A stretch of 64,000 bases of DNA from Clitopilus passeckerianus. Its lineage: Eukaryota > Basidiomycota > Agaricomycetes > Agaricales > Entolomataceae. The notes beneath the pieces were generated by a model. That model was not told where the DNA came from. It saw nothing but the letters and a program-made list of their open reading frames with translations, and did not search any database. The translations under genes were made by a program, and so were the position numbers. This document shows positions 1 through 11,093 of this stretch, one piece after another. Within the stretch, counting starts at the first letter, position 1; each line of letters begins with the position of its first letter. The DNA is taken from the NCBI GenBank assembly GCA_944990035.1, contig CALYLX010000149.1, positions 806,001-870,000 on the forward strand, in the 5' to 3' direction.

Positions 1-896
1 GCGCCAGTGCAGCGTTCGATTGCTTCTGCTGTTGTGAGAGTGGATGTGTCCAATGGTCGCAAAGAAGAGGACAGTTCCTTCAGGAACTCTTCCTCTTGCT
101 CACTGCCCTTGGGCAGAGTGATGCGCTCAGCAGCCAGCTGCACAGGCTGGATGCGGAGCGTGACGGTCAAGGGAGCGTGGTCAGAGGGTCCTTTCCACTC
201 TGTGACCACGCTATGTGAAGTCCCTGCACTGCGATCCACAGGGAGGAAGAATAGATCAATGACCGACGGCCTAAGGGTGCCAGCATGTGGGAAGTGAGTG
301 GAAGTGCGTTCTGGTAGGACACTAGCCTCCAAACCCAGGTCGAGCGCAACATCACACAGTTCAGTTGCAACATGATTTGTAGAGTCATAGTCCGGGTCCC
401 AGACTGACGACTTGCAATTGAAGTCACCTGCCATGCAAAGCATGCTTGGCAGGTGTGGAGCATTGTCACACAACTAGCGAATGGCAGTACCATCCCCTGG
501 GCTAGAGTAGACATTGGCAAAGTGTATTTGAGCACCTGCGCTCCCATACAATGTTGTGACCAACACATCATTGTGGTTGGCGAGGTCAGTGCGAAATGCA
601 GGCCGCATACCTGCAAGACGCCTATGCACAAACGTCATAACGCGTGGGCGGTCAGTATCGGATGCTGGACGTCTAAACATGACCAGCCAGTCCGGATGAG
701 TGGGAGCACCAATCACTGCCTCCCCTTCTGGGTTGGTAGTGGACACAGTGCGACGTATTAGCCTCCAGGGAGGCTCTTGTAGCAGGAGAACGTCAAAATC
801 ATTCTTACGCTCCTCCAAGAGTGATGACACAAGATCATAATTTCTATTCACATTCTGTGAGTAGAAGCGAAGCATAGATACATATTTGTGACGCAT
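1..896 (-). pseudogene. LINE copy 1 ORF2, N-terminal endonuclease part (broken)
   Basis: Read on the minus strand this is the start of ORF2: ATG at 896, followed by an APE-type endonuclease region matching residues 1 to about 300 of copy 2 ORF2, including the QEPPW motif. An in-frame TAG at 474-476 replaces the tryptophan codon of copy 2, so the frame is broken. Beyond the stop the same frame stays open to the window edge. It is part of the inverted 5' segment of copy 1 and is not contiguous with the RT half on the plus strand. Confidence 0.85.
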
Positions 897-904
897 AAAG
901 TAAT

Positions 905-1984
905 TTAAACGTGAGCAGTACGATCACCCAGAGCCGTCTGAAGCGGTCTCCTCCTGGGTGGTTGAATGTTAGCATAACTTTGCGGTGCTCTAGCAGAAAA
1001 GCGTACCGCATCGTTGACATCATACCGGCGCTGGATCCAGCCAGCGTCAAACCGGTGACGAGAGAAGGCGCACTTGGACGAATCCGCTGTGTGCGCCTTG
1101 CCGCAGTTGATGCCCCTGGGTGCGTGGGGGCACGGTTCGCCATCAGGAGTGGCAGGCACCGGGGGATTCGCATCAGGCTTCTCCCAACAGCAGTGGGAGA
1201 GCTTGCGATGATTCTGCGTGTCATGGCCATAGCCACAATGTGCGCAGGAGTTGTACTGCTGTCTGCAGGACGCAGTTGGGTGTCCCCAGGCCCAACAGCG
1301 TTGACACTGAGGGACGCCAGCGTGCACACTGGCAGGGGAGATGTTGCAGAGGTGACCACCAATGGACATCCTCTTGTTGGTAATAGACTTGAGGGCAGTA
1401 CCAGGCCTAGTGTCCCAGAAGTCGAAGAAAACAACGCACATGTCATGCGAGCTGCTTGCACGATGAACACGCAGCTTACCAGCAAGCTGGAGCGACGACG
1501 TAGTGGCATTTTGACGCAGGAGTGCCTCCATGGTGTCAGGAGTGACTGGAGTGCTCCCAACCGCACCAAAGGTGAAGTAGGGCACGCCAGTGATGCGAGC
1601 GTAGGAACGCGATGCAGGGACCTCTACATTCACGTTGACGATAGGCTGACCACCCTCAGTGAGAGGGTACCAGACACGTTGCACAGCGAGTCGGATGATG
1701 CCCAGATCGCTGTGGGTGGGTGTGTCACTGAAGTGGACAATGATAGCGTCACCCCTGCCGACTTCTGCATGGATGGCGTTGTTGCGAGAACCACCATTCG
1801 ATAAACGGAGGTTGAGAGTGGAGACGGCCTGTTCAGGCGAGATGGGAAGAGGGGCAGGAATAGCATCGCTGCCGGTGCCTCTGCGCACATAAATGAAGCA
1901 CTGTCTGCGCGACGGGCCGCGCGTAGTGGATTTGAGCTTCTGCTTCTTCTTTGAAGGAGAGGGAGCAGAGGGGAGGGGAGAGGA
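905..1984 (-). pseudogene. LINE copy 1 ORF1, C-terminal part (gag-like, zinc knuckles)
   Basis: This minus-strand frame matches the C-terminal 45% of copy 2 ORF1: a Lys-rich stretch (SPSKKKQKLK), then the nucleic-acid-binding region, then three Cys/His knuckles beginning CQRCWAWGH. One differs from copy 2: ING replaces INC in the third knuckle, so a zinc ligand is lost. The stop is at 905-907, 8 bp before the ORF2 ATG at 896, the same spacing as in copy 2. The N-terminal half is missing because the inversion junction falls at about 1985. Confidence 0.85.
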
Positions 1985-1990
1985 CCCCTG
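1984..1990. other. Inversion junction of LINE copy 1
   Basis: To the left the sequence is minus-strand ORF1, matching copy 2 near 5597. From TGCAATTC onward it is plus-strand ORF2, matching copy 2 from 7887. A few C residues lie between and could belong to either side. The two joined points are non-homologous, so recombination between inverted LINE copies does not explain the join. Confidence 0.85.
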
Positions 1991-4148
1991 CAATTCTCTT
2001 GAGTCGCTTTGGGCTGCTCTTGACTCAACATACAACTCGGTGTCTGACCGCCCGGTTGATCCCTCCGTGCTCGACGATGTGCCTCAGTCTCCTCCGCGCG
2101 AGTGGTGGGACTTTGGCGTTAATGAACTCAGAGAAGAACTAGCAAAGTGTTCAAACACTTCTGCTCCAGGGCCTGATCACCTCACATGGTATCAGCTCAA
2201 GTCCTTGGTTGCTGACACTGTCATCGCTACCAAATTCGTCGAGATTGCTAATGCCTGCCTTCGGGTTGGTCACTGGCCCTCTCACTTCAAGGAGTTGTGC
2301 TCTGCCATTGTTCCCAAGCCTGGCAAACCGCACTACTCAACTCCCAAGATGTTCCGCCCTATTGTGTTACTCAACACGCTGGGGAAACTCTTTGAAAAGA
2401 TGCTTGCAAACCGGATGCAGTTTGAGGCGCAGAAATTCAGCGTGTTCCACCCCAATCAGTTTGGAGGTGTGCGCCAACACTCTACTGAGGATGCGGGTGT
2501 TTATCTCACTCACATCGTCAAAGCCGGGTGGGCTAGAGGGTTGAAGACAAGCGTGGTCGCTTTTGACCTTGCTCAGTTCTTCCCATCTCTCAACCATGAC
2601 ATGCTGCTACGCATACTGCGCAGACTGGGCTTCGCACCGGAAGTCTGCAACTTCTTTGCGTCTTACCTTGTTGGGAGACACACATCCTACAGCTGGAACG
2701 GCGAAGAGTCCAGCAAGTATTCTGCAGATGTTGGCGTTGGTCAAGGATCTGCTTTATCCCCTCTCATCTCTGCGCTCTATTTGGTGCCGGGGATGAGGCT
2801 GTTTGAACGCAGGATTGCTCCTGGCGTTACAACACTCATGTCGTATGTGGATGATGGTTCACTCATCGTTCAGTCGCCATCCTTTGGGGAGAACATCACC
2901 CTACTCCAACAAGCATACACTGTCATCACAGAGCTTGTCACTGCACTCGGCCTTGTCTTGGAACATGACAAGACAGAGGTCTTCCACTTCTCTCGCAAGC
3001 ACAATGATGTCAATCCTGCCATTGACTTGGGCTTTGCTCCACACACTGGCAACTCGCCACTTCAACCTAAGAGCGTCTGGCGCTACTTGGGCTTCTACTT
3101 TGACCGGTCGCTATCCTTTAGCCACCATGTCAAGTATTACTCTACCAAGGCTCTGACCACTGTCAAGGCAATGATCATGCTTGGTAACTCGTCAAGGGGT
3201 ATCACCCCTTTGCAGAAGCGGCTGCTCTACCGTGCGTGCGTCCTTCCGGTCGCTACGTATGGTGTGGGCCTCTGGTTCTACAAAGGTGCAAGGTGTAAGA
3301 CTGCTATGTCGCACTTGCGCACTATGCAACACAAGGCTGCTAGGTGGATAACCGGCGCCTTTCGCACATCGCCGGGTGGGGGGACCGAGTCCGTTGCTGG
3401 TCTCCCTCCCATTCATCTGCACATCAGGAAACTGGTCGAACGCGGCCAGGCGCGTATTGGCACCCTGATTGGCAACCACCCTACGCTGTCGCTCATCAGT
3501 GACAAGCACCAGCTGTACAAAGGAACAATGCGTCTTCCTTCGTCTCTGTCCAACTTGTCGGGACGCGTGCGCGGCAACTTGCTCTCTACGGTTGTGGATT
3601 CTGAGGCACATGCTGTGCGTGTCTCTGAGCCTCTCAACCCCGTCCATGGAGAAGCGGTCCCAGGCTTTCGCCTGTTGGATACGCACTCTGGCAGGATTAC
3701 ATTTGACACTTTCATTGCCGCATCTAAGGATGCCCTTGATTCTCGTCGCATCCACTTGGATGTGATTCGCGCTGACGCAGATCTGTCTGACACTACAGTG
3801 TTGGTGGCAGCTGACGCGTCTGTCTCCAAAAGCAGGAAGCACCAGGCGGTTGCTGCTTGCTCCCTCCTTCATGGCGCTGTCGGCCCAGAAGAATACACTA
3901 TGGCATCAGGCAGAGTCCTCTCTGATGATGCCGAACTCGCAGCCATTGACTTGTCTATAAGCAAGGCTGTTCTGCGCAACAACTGTGTCAAAATAGTTGT
4001 GCTCTCAGACTCGACCAAAGCCATCCGGTTGGCTTTGGACCCGTCTCTCCACTCTGGGCAAGGACACTCGCTGTCCATTTGCTCCAAACTACGTGCTTGG
4101 TTCTCGGGCGACGCCGACAGGCACGTCCACTTTGTTCATGTCCCTTCA
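1989..4148 (+). pseudogene. LINE copy 1 ORF2, RT and RNase H part
   Basis: An open plus-strand frame equivalent to copy 2 ORF2 from just upstream of the RT to inside the RNase H domain. It carries the RT block FRPIVLLNTLGKLFEKM, the catalytic block MSYVDDGS and the RNase H start VLVAADAS. It has no own start, because the first codons of the open frame lie in the inverted ORF1. It ends where copy 2 inserted, and the frame resumes at 11094. It cannot give a full ORF2 protein. Confidence 0.85.
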
Positions 4149-4162
4149 GAACTCCACTGGGA
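4149..4162. repeat. Left target-site duplication of LINE copy 2
   Basis: GAACTCCACTGGGA lies immediately before the 5' end of copy 2 and is repeated exactly at 11094-11107 after its poly(A). Together the two define copy 2 as one insertion into copy 1 ORF2. Confidence 0.95.
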
Positions 4163-4272
4163 ATCCCTTTTGATCTGTTACCACCAACATCACAGCCACA
4201 ACAGCGACGCAAATTCGCCCTCCAGCAGCTTGCACACCGCTTTATTCTCCAGTACATCCGCCTGTCTGCGCT

Positions 4273-6684
4273 ATGAGTAGTGCAGGAGGCAGCAAGAAGA
4301 CTCCCCGGCCACCGGATCCAACTCCAACGCCATCCACACCTCAGAAAGGCCATGGTACCAACTATGGCGCATTTGATGGTGAAGAAACACCCCAGGGCCC
4401 CTCTGGCGCTAGAAATAAGCGTCCTACTCCAGCAATGGATGAGGATGATGATTTCGATGCAGATGAGAGCCCTGCTCCTTCCGCCCCTTCCTCCCCTGAG
4501 CACAAGCGCAGGAAGAACACGTCTGGTGCTGCTGTAGCGCAGCCCAAGTCCAGGACTGCCTCCAGGGCAGCCTCCCCCACCCAAACAGAGTTCAAGTCTC
4601 TGTTTCCTGGTCATGATGAGAAGGACTCTTACACCCTGTCTTTACAGGCTACAGAGGCGGCCGTCAGGGATGATGTAGAGGCCCTTACCGATGCTCTAGT
4701 GACGATGCAAGGATGGATGGACCACTGTCCTCCTAGCGCTGTTGATGAACTTCAAGCGAGGTACATTGCAGACGCCCTTGTTGCAACAGTTGCGCATGCA
4801 GCAGCTGTTCATATCACAGACTACCTCAGTGCGGATGAGGGGTCTCTAGCCCAAGTGCGACGCGCTAGGGACGCTTTGAACGCTGTCCTGCCGTCCCCTC
4901 CCTCCCAGCAGCGCCCTGTGCGCACTGCTGCTCCCAAAGGTGCTGCAAAGGCGGCATCTGCTCCTTCCACTGCTGCTGCAGGTGGGCATGGTGTAGCACC
5001 GGCCTCTTCTGCCCCAGCAGGCGCCCCCTCCTCCTCCAGCGTCTCCCAAGGCGCCAGGACCCAGGTTACCCCTCCCCGACCCGCGGAACACACTGCCACT
5101 GGTCACAAATCTCCGGCTCCCATGGAGGGACAGGAGTCCACTGCGACATCTCAGCAACCTGACAACCCGGTCCCTGGACCGGACTCAGGTGTTGCCACAG
5201 GTGCTGCCCCTTCCCAACCGCAACCAGAGCGGATCCATTCGGGTAACTGGATGCAATTCCAGCGCCGGTTTGCCCGCCCCCCTCCCCAGGCGCCTGCTAC
5301 ACCGCGTAGAGCGCCCAATCCGCATGCTGTGCGTGCGCCAAAGCCTGCTAATGCGTCTCAGCAGCAGCAGCAGCCCTCACAACAGCGTCAGCGCGCTCCC
5401 AAGGCGTCCTACGCTTCTGTCGCTTCGCAGCCGCCTAGGAGGCCTGTAAACGCCACCTCTCGCAGCTTTGCAGAGGTTACTGTTGGCATGACTGCGCAGC
5501 AATGCGCAGAACTTGCTGAACTCGCGCGTCATCTCCCTGGACTGTCCTGGGATGAAGTAGCGCAACTCAAGGACAATTCTAACGCCAACAAGCGCAAGGC
5601 AGCGTCCTCTCCCCTCCCCTCTGCTCCCTCTCCTTCAAAGAAGAAGCAGAAGCTCAAATCCACTACGCGCGGCCCATCGCGCAGACAGTGCTTCATTTAT
5701 GTGCGCAGAGGCACCGGCAGCGATGCTATCCCTGCCCCTCTTCCCATCTCGCCTGAACAGGCCGTCTCCACCCTCAACCTCCGTTTATCGAATGGTGGTT
5801 CTCGCAACAACGCCATCCATGCAGAAGTCGGCAGGGGTGACGCTATCATTGTCCACTTCAGTGACACACCCACCCACAGCGATCTGGGCATCATCCGACT
5901 CGCTGTGCAACGTGTCTGGTACCCTCTCACTGAGGGTGGTCAGCCTATCGTCAACGTGAATGTAGAGGTCCCTGCATCGCGTTCCTACGCTCGCATCACT
6001 GGCGTGCCCTACTTCACCTTTGGTGCGGTTGGGAGCACTCCAGTCACTCCTGACACCATGGAGGCACTCCTGCGTCAAAATGCCACTACGTCGTCGCTCC
6101 AGCTTGCTGGAAAGCCGCGTATTCATCGTGCAAGCAGCTCGCATGACATGTGCGTTGTTTTCTTCGACTTCTGGGACACTAGGTCTGGTACTGCCCTCAA
6201 GTCTATTACCAACAAGAGGATGTCCATTGGTGGTCGCCTCTGCAACATCTCCCCTGCCAGTGTTCACGCTGGCGTCCCTCAGTGTCAACGCTGTTGGGCC
6301 TGGGGACACCCAACTGCGTCCTGCAGACAGCAGTACAACTCCTGCGCGCATTGTGGCTATGGCCATGACACGCAGAATCATCGCAAGCTCTCCCACTGCT
6401 GTTGGGAGAAGCCTGATGCGAATCCCCCGGTGCCCGCCACTCCTGATGGCGAACCGTGCCCACACGCACCCAGGTGCATCAACTGCGGCAAGGCGCACAC
6501 AGCGGATTCGTCCAAGTGCGCCTTCTCTCGTCACCGGTTTGACGCTGGCTGGATCCAGCGCCGGTATGATGTCAACGATGCGGTACGCTTTTCTGCTAGA
6601 GCACCGCAAAGTTATGCTAACGTTCAACCACCCAGGAGGAGACCGATTCAGACGGCTCTGGGTGATCGTACTGCTCACGTTTAA
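4273..6684 (+). CDS. LINE copy 2 ORF1 (gag-like RNA-binding protein)
   Basis: 803 residues. The first half is acidic and Ser/Pro/Ala-rich with low complexity, including a Gln run near residue 360. The second half is basic (SPSKKKQKLK) followed by a conserved globular part and three C-terminal knuckles: CQRCWAWGHPTASC from about residue 671 (CX2CX4HX4C), then CAHCGYGHDTQNH and CINCGKAHTADSSKC. In the family such a protein binds element RNA in a ribonucleoprotein. The ATG at 4273 gives the same start context as copy 4 (MSSAGG). The stop is 8 bp upstream of ORF2, which would allow translational reinitiation (inference). Confidence 0.92.
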   Translation: MSSAGGSKKTPRPPDPTPTPSTPQKGHGTNYGAFDGEETPQGPSGARNKRPTPAMDEDDDFDADESPAPSAPSSPEHKRRKNTSGAAVAQPKSRTASRAASPTQTEFKSLFPGHDEKDSYTLSLQATEAAVRDDVEALTDALVTMQGWMDHCPPSAVDELQARYIADALVATVAHAAAVHITDYLSADEGSLAQVRRARDALNAVLPSPPSQQRPVRTAAPKGAAKAASAPSTAAAGGHGVAPASSAPAGAPSSSSVSQGARTQVTPPRPAEHTATGHKSPAPMEGQESTATSQQPDNPVPGPDSGVATGAAPSQPQPERIHSGNWMQFQRRFARPPPQAPATPRRAPNPHAVRAPKPANASQQQQQPSQQRQRAPKASYASVASQPPRRPVNATSRSFAEVTVGMTAQQCAELAELARHLPGLSWDEVAQLKDNSNANKRKAASSPLPSAPSPSKKKQKLKSTTRGPSRRQCFIYVRRGTGSDAIPAPLPISPEQAVSTLNLRLSNGGSRNNAIHAEVGRGDAIIVHFSDTPTHSDLGIIRLAVQRVWYPLTEGGQPIVNVNVEVPASRSYARITGVPYFTFGAVGSTPVTPDTMEALLRQNATTSSLQLAGKPRIHRASSSHDMCVVFFDFWDTRSGTALKSITNKRMSIGGRLCNISPASVHAGVPQCQRCWAWGHPTASCRQQYNSCAHCGYGHDTQNHRKLSHCCWEKPDANPPVPATPDGEPCPHAPRCINCGKAHTADSSKCAFSRHRFDAGWIQRRYDVNDAVRFSARAPQSYANVQPPRRRPIQTALGDRTAHV

Positions 6685-6692
6685 ATTACTTT

Positions 6693-9600
6693 ATGCGTCA
6701 CAAATATGTATCTATGCTTCGCTTCTACTCACAGAATGTGAATAGAAATTATGATCTTGTGTCATCACTCTTGGAGGAGCGTAAGAATGATTTTGACATT
6801 CTCCTGCTACAAGAGCCTCCCTGGAGGCTAATACGTCGCACTGTGTCCACTACCAACCCAGAAGGGGAGGCAGTGATTGGTGCTCCCACTCATCCGGACT
6901 GGCTGGTCATGTTTAGACGTCCAGCATCCGATACTGACCGCCCACGTGTTATGACGTTTGTGCATAGGCGTCTTGCAGGCATGAGGCCTGCATTTCGCAC
7001 TGACCTCGCCAACCACAATGATGTGTTGGTCACAACATTGTATGGGAGCGCAGGTGCTCAAATACACTTTGCCAATGTCTACTCTAGCCCAGGGGATGGT
7101 ACTGCCATTCGCTGGTTGTGTGACAATGCTCCACGTCTCCCAAGCATGCTCTGCATGGCAGGGGACTTCAACTGCAAGTCGTCAGTCTGGGATCCGGACT
7201 ATGACTCTACAAATCATGTTGCAACTGAACTGTGTGATGTTGCGCTCGACCTGGGTTTGGAGGCTAGTGTTCTACCAGAACGCACTCCTACTCACTTCCC
7301 ACATGCTGGCAGCCTTAGGCCGTCGGTCATTGATCTATTCTTCCTCCCTGTGGGTCGCACTGCAGGGACTTCACATAGCGTGGTCACAGAGTGGAAAGGA
7401 CCCTCTGACCACGCTCCCTTGACCGTCACGCTCCGTATCCAGCCTGTGCAGCTGGCTGCTGAGCGCATCACTCTGCCCAAGGGCAGTGAGCGAGAGGAAG
7501 AGTTCCTGAAGGAACTGTCCTCTTCTGTGCGAGCATTGGACACATCCACTCTCACAACAGCAGAAGCAATTGAACGCTGCACTGGCGCCATTGCAACTGC
7601 TATTAAGCAGTCTTGGGATAACAACTCAAAGACTGCTCGCATCTCCACCAAGTCAAAGTCCTGGTGGAATCCTGAGTGCTCTGAAGCTGTCAGAGTGTAT
7701 CGCGCTTCCAGGGCGGTCGCTGATTACAAGGCGTTCCGCAGGACCACCAAGGTGGCCAAGTGCAAGTTCTTTGATAGTAGGATCCAGACGATTGCTACTA
7801 CCAACAAGCGTCCATGGGATCTTATGCGCTGGGCCAAACAGCGTGAGCTCCCTACACACGAAGCCATTCGCCACAATGGTGAACCTTGCAATTCCCTGGA
7901 GTCGCTTTGGGCTGCTCTTGATTCAACATACAACTCTGCGTCTGATCGCCCTGTTGACCCCTCTGTGCTCGATGACGTCCCTCAGTCTCCCCCGCGCGAG
8001 TGGTGGGACTTTGGTGTTAAAGAGCTGAGAGAAGAACTTGCAAAGTGCTCAAACACTTCTGCTCCTGGTCCTGATCACCTCACATGGTATCAGCTCAAAT
8101 CCTTGGTCGCTGACACTGTCATCGCTACCAAATTCGTCGAGATTGCCAATGCCTGCCTTCGGGTGGGCCACTGGCCCTCTCACTTCAAAGAGTCGCGTTC
8201 TGCCATTGTTCCAAAGCCTGGCAAACCGCACTATTCAACTCCCAAGATGTTCCGCCCTATTGTGTTGCTTAACACGCTGGGGAAACTCTTTGAGAAGATG
8301 CTTGCAAACAGAATGCAGTTTGAAGCGCAGAAATTCGGCGTGTTCCACCCCAACCAGTTTGGAGGCGTGCGCCAACACTCTACTGAGGATGCGGGTGTTT
8401 ATCTCACTCACATTGTCAAGGCCGGTTGGGCTAGAGGGCTGAAGACAAGCGTGGTCGCTTTTGACCTTGCTCAGTTCTTCCCCTCTCTCAACCACGACAT
8501 GCTTCTACGCATACTGCGCAGACTAGGCTTCGCGCCAGAAGTCTGCAACTTCTTTGCGTCTTACCTTGTTGGGAGACACACATCCTACAGCTGGAACAGC
8601 GAAGAATCCAGCAAGTATTCTGCAGATGTTGGTGTTGGCCAAGGATCTGCTTTATCCCCTCTTCTCTCTGCGCTCTATTTGGTGCCAGGGATGAGGCTGT
8701 TTGAGCGCAGGATTGCTCCTGGCGTTACAACACTCATGTCGTATGTGGATGATGGTTCACTCATCGTTCAGTCGCCATCCTTTGGGGAGAACATCACCCT
8801 ACTCCAACAAGCGTATGCTGTCATCACAGAGCTTGTTACCGCACTTGGCCTTGTCTTGGAACATGATAAGACAGAGGTCTTCCACTTCTCTCGCAAGCAC
8901 AACGATGTCAATCCTGCCATTGACTTGGGCTTTGCTCCACATACTGGCAATTCGCCACTTCAACCCAAGAGCGTTTGGCGCTACTTGGGCTTCTACTTTG
9001 ACCGGTCGCTATCCTTTAGCCACCATGTCAGGTATTACTCTACCAAGGCTCTGACCACTGTCAAGGCAATGATCATGCTTGGTAACTCATCAAGGGGTAT
9101 CACCCCTATGCAGAAGCGGCTGCTCTACCGTGCGTGCGTCCTTCCAGTCGCTACATATGGTGTGGGCCTCTGGTTCTACAAAGGTGCTAGGTGCAAGACT
9201 GCTATGTCGCACTTGCGCACTATGCAACTCCAGGCTGCTAGGTGGATAACTGGCGCCTTTCGCTCATCGCCGGGTGGGGGGACCGAGTCTATCGCTGGTC
9301 TCCCTCCCATTCATCTGCACATCAGGAAACTGGTCGAACGCGGCCAGGCGCGTATTGGCACCCTGATTGGCAACCACCCTACGCTGTCGCTCATTAGTGA
9401 CAAGCACCAGCTGTACAAAGGAACAATGCGTCTTCCTTCGTCTCTCTCCAACTTGTCGCGACGCGTGCGCGGCAACTTGCTCTCTACGGTCGTGGATTCT
9501 GACGCACATGCTGTGCGCGTCTCTGAGCCTCTCAACCCTGTCCATGGTGAGGCGGTCCCAGGCCTTCGCCTGTTGGATACCCACTCTGGTAGGGTCACAC

Positions 9601-10784
9601 TTGACACCGTCATTGCAGCATCTAAGGATGCCCTTGATTCTCGTCGCATCCACTTGGATGTGATTCGCGCTGATGCAGATCTGTCTGACACTACAGTGTT
9701 GGTGGCAGCTGACGCGTCTGTTCCCAAAAGCAGGAAGCACCAAGCGGTTGCTGCTTGCTCCCTCCTTCATGGCGCCTTTGGCCCGGAAGAATACACTATG
9801 GCATCAGGCAGAGTCCTTTCTGATGATGCCGAACTCGCAGCCATTGACTTGTCTATAAGCAAGGCTGTTCTGCGCAACAACTGTGTCAAAATAGTTGTGC
9901 TCTCAGACTCGACCAAAGCCATCCGGTTGGCTTTGGACCCGTCTCTCCATTCTGGGCAAGGACACTCGCTGTCCATTTGCTCCAAACTACGTGCTTGGTT
10001 CTCGGGCGACGCCGACAGGCGCGTCCACTTTGTTCATGTCCCTTCAAAACTCAACTGGGACATCCACCACCGTGCTCACTTGGCGGCCACTGGCTTGCGG
10101 GTGGGTGCTGGCAACCAACCCCGGACATCCCTTGGGTATGCCCGGAAACGCGCTGTAGATAGAATGTTGCATGAGTGGACTTGTCTACTGCAGCAGCCTT
10201 CTTACTCTGGCAACAACTTCTTGCGCCTTACACACAAAGGTGCCTCCCTGAGGCCCACACACATTAAAGGTGGACCTTGGCTACGTCGCGTTGGTTCTTC
10301 CAATGCGCATACCGCGCGCCTTACACGCGCAGTTCTGGGTCATGCACCCATTGGCGAATTCCGCGCACGCTTCAACCTGGGTGGGGAGACAGCGTGTGCA
10401 TGCGACTGGCGCATTCTGGAAACGAGGGGACACATCCTTCACCAGTGCGCGCACTTCCAACGACGGCCCAACCAGCGCTTGCGCCGGGAGCTGTCGTCTT
10501 TCTTGTTCTTCCTTGAGAACAACCCTGCCACTTTTGCGTTTCCTTCGCAACAGCCTCCACCGCCGTTTCCCAAAGCCAGGAAGACACGGCGACGTGGGCC
10601 ACCTGACAAGGCCCCCACACGCCGCCGTGATGCCCTCCCCGCTGCGGGGGGCCATCGCCGACGAATGCCTGTAACAGGCTCCACTGCACCGCCGCGCCCA
10701 GACGATCTTGTCTGGGTACCGGGTGCACACCAATTTGTTCGCAGAGAACAGGCCGAAGCGTCTGGCATGGTTTTCCATGCATAG
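6693..10784 (+). CDS. LINE copy 2 ORF2 (endonuclease, reverse transcriptase, RNase H)
   Basis: 1363 residues, uninterrupted. The APE endonuclease spans roughly residues 1-230 (LLLQEPPW near the start, then GDFNCKSSVWD and a SDHAPL motif). The RT covers about 430-760, with YVDD at 684-687. An RNase H follows, with its first catalytic Asp near residue 1007 (VAADAS) and DDAELAA and SDSTKA blocks. A Cys/His cluster (CACDW...H...C) lies near the C terminus, as in many APE-type LINEs. This is the copy most likely able to mobilise itself and the other copies here. Confidence 0.93.
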   Translation: MRHKYVSMLRFYSQNVNRNYDLVSSLLEERKNDFDILLLQEPPWRLIRRTVSTTNPEGEAVIGAPTHPDWLVMFRRPASDTDRPRVMTFVHRRLAGMRPAFRTDLANHNDVLVTTLYGSAGAQIHFANVYSSPGDGTAIRWLCDNAPRLPSMLCMAGDFNCKSSVWDPDYDSTNHVATELCDVALDLGLEASVLPERTPTHFPHAGSLRPSVIDLFFLPVGRTAGTSHSVVTEWKGPSDHAPLTVTLRIQPVQLAAERITLPKGSEREEEFLKELSSSVRALDTSTLTTAEAIERCTGAIATAIKQSWDNNSKTARISTKSKSWWNPECSEAVRVYRASRAVADYKAFRRTTKVAKCKFFDSRIQTIATTNKRPWDLMRWAKQRELPTHEAIRHNGEPCNSLESLWAALDSTYNSASDRPVDPSVLDDVPQSPPREWWDFGVKELREELAKCSNTSAPGPDHLTWYQLKSLVADTVIATKFVEIANACLRVGHWPSHFKESRSAIVPKPGKPHYSTPKMFRPIVLLNTLGKLFEKMLANRMQFEAQKFGVFHPNQFGGVRQHSTEDAGVYLTHIVKAGWARGLKTSVVAFDLAQFFPSLNHDMLLRILRRLGFAPEVCNFFASYLVGRHTSYSWNSEESSKYSADVGVGQGSALSPLLSALYLVPGMRLFERRIAPGVTTLMSYVDDGSLIVQSPSFGENITLLQQAYAVITELVTALGLVLEHDKTEVFHFSRKHNDVNPAIDLGFAPHTGNSPLQPKSVWRYLGFYFDRSLSFSHHVRYYSTKALTTVKAMIMLGNSSRGITPMQKRLLYRACVLPVATYGVGLWFYKGARCKTAMSHLRTMQLQAARWITGAFRSSPGGGTESIAGLPPIHLHIRKLVERGQARIGTLIGNHPTLSLISDKHQLYKGTMRLPSSLSNLSRRVRGNLLSTVVDSDAHAVRVSEPLNPVHGEAVPGLRLLDTHSGRVTLDTVIAASKDALDSRRIHLDVIRADADLSDTTVLVAADASVPKSRKHQAVAACSLLHGAFGPEEYTMASGRVLSDDAELAAIDLSISKAVLRNNCVKIVVLSDSTKAIRLALDPSLHSGQGHSLSICSKLRAWFSGDADRRVHFVHVPSKLNWDIHHRAHLAATGLRVGAGNQPRTSLGYARKRAVDRMLHEWTCLLQQPSYSGNNFLRLTHKGASLRPTHIKGGPWLRRVGSSNAHTARLTRAVLGHAPIGEFRARFNLGGETACACDWRILETRGHILHQCAHFQRRPNQRLRRELSSFLFFLENNPATFAFPSQQPPPPFPKARKTRRRGPPDKAPTRRRDALPAAGGHRRRMPVTGSTAPPRPDDLVWVPGAHQFVRREQAEASGMVFHA

Positions 10785-11040
10785 GCGTCAGTGCTCCATC
10801 CTTCATATAGCGGCGAGCCTGGCCTCCAGGGTTGTTGCTGCTTCTGCGGGGTGTTGCGCGCTACCATACTCGTTGAGAGATTTATCCTCGGGGGCCACCC
10901 TAGCTTGCTCTTTGGTGCACCTCGTATTCAGTGTAGTTCACTTGACGAACACGGTTCTTTACTTACGTTAGTATACAATGCATGTATTTAGGTACTTGCG
11001 ACCGGACTGCGATCGGGCGCCGGAATATAAATTGTCAGAT

Positions 11041-11055
11041 GCCCCCTCCGGGGGC
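11041..11055 (+). other. 3'-terminal hairpin of LINE copy 2
   Basis: GCCCCCTCCGGGGGC forms a 6-bp GC stem with a 3-nt loop about 15 bp before the poly(A). Equivalent hairpins end copy 1 (12087-12103) and copy 4 (26185-26201). In copy 4 only a loop base has changed. Confidence 0.8.
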
Positions 11056-11070
11056 GTAGGGCTTTGACAC

Positions 11071-11093
11071 AAAAAAAAAAAAAAAAAAAAAAA
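11071..11093 (+). other. Poly(A) tail of LINE copy 2
   Basis: An uninterrupted run of 23 A ends the element and is followed directly by the right TSD. Confidence 0.95.

Larger units (their letters stand above)
4163..11093 (+). mobile_element. Full-length intact Tad-like LINE, copy 2
   Basis: A complete non-LTR retrotransposon of about 6.9 kb: 5' UTR 4163-4272, ORF1 4273-6684, ORF2 6693-10784, 3' UTR ending in a hairpin (11041-11055), and poly(A) at 11071-11093. Both ORFs are open over their full length and a 14-bp TSD flanks it, so it is a recent and potentially autonomous insertion. Endonuclease, RT, RNase H and a gag-like zinc-knuckle ORF1 are the layout of the fungal Tad clade. Clade placement is inference from architecture. 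Confidence 0.93.

Noticed and set aside
1893..1988. Start of the long plus-strand frame 1893-4280
   Set aside because: These codons are the reverse complement of inverted ORF1; the real ORF2 similarity begins after the inversion junction.
905..6684. Several frames of 200-300 codons antisense to the LINE ORF1s
   Set aside because: They mirror ORF1, recur at every copy and lack own signals; the ORF1 frame carries the zinc knuckles.
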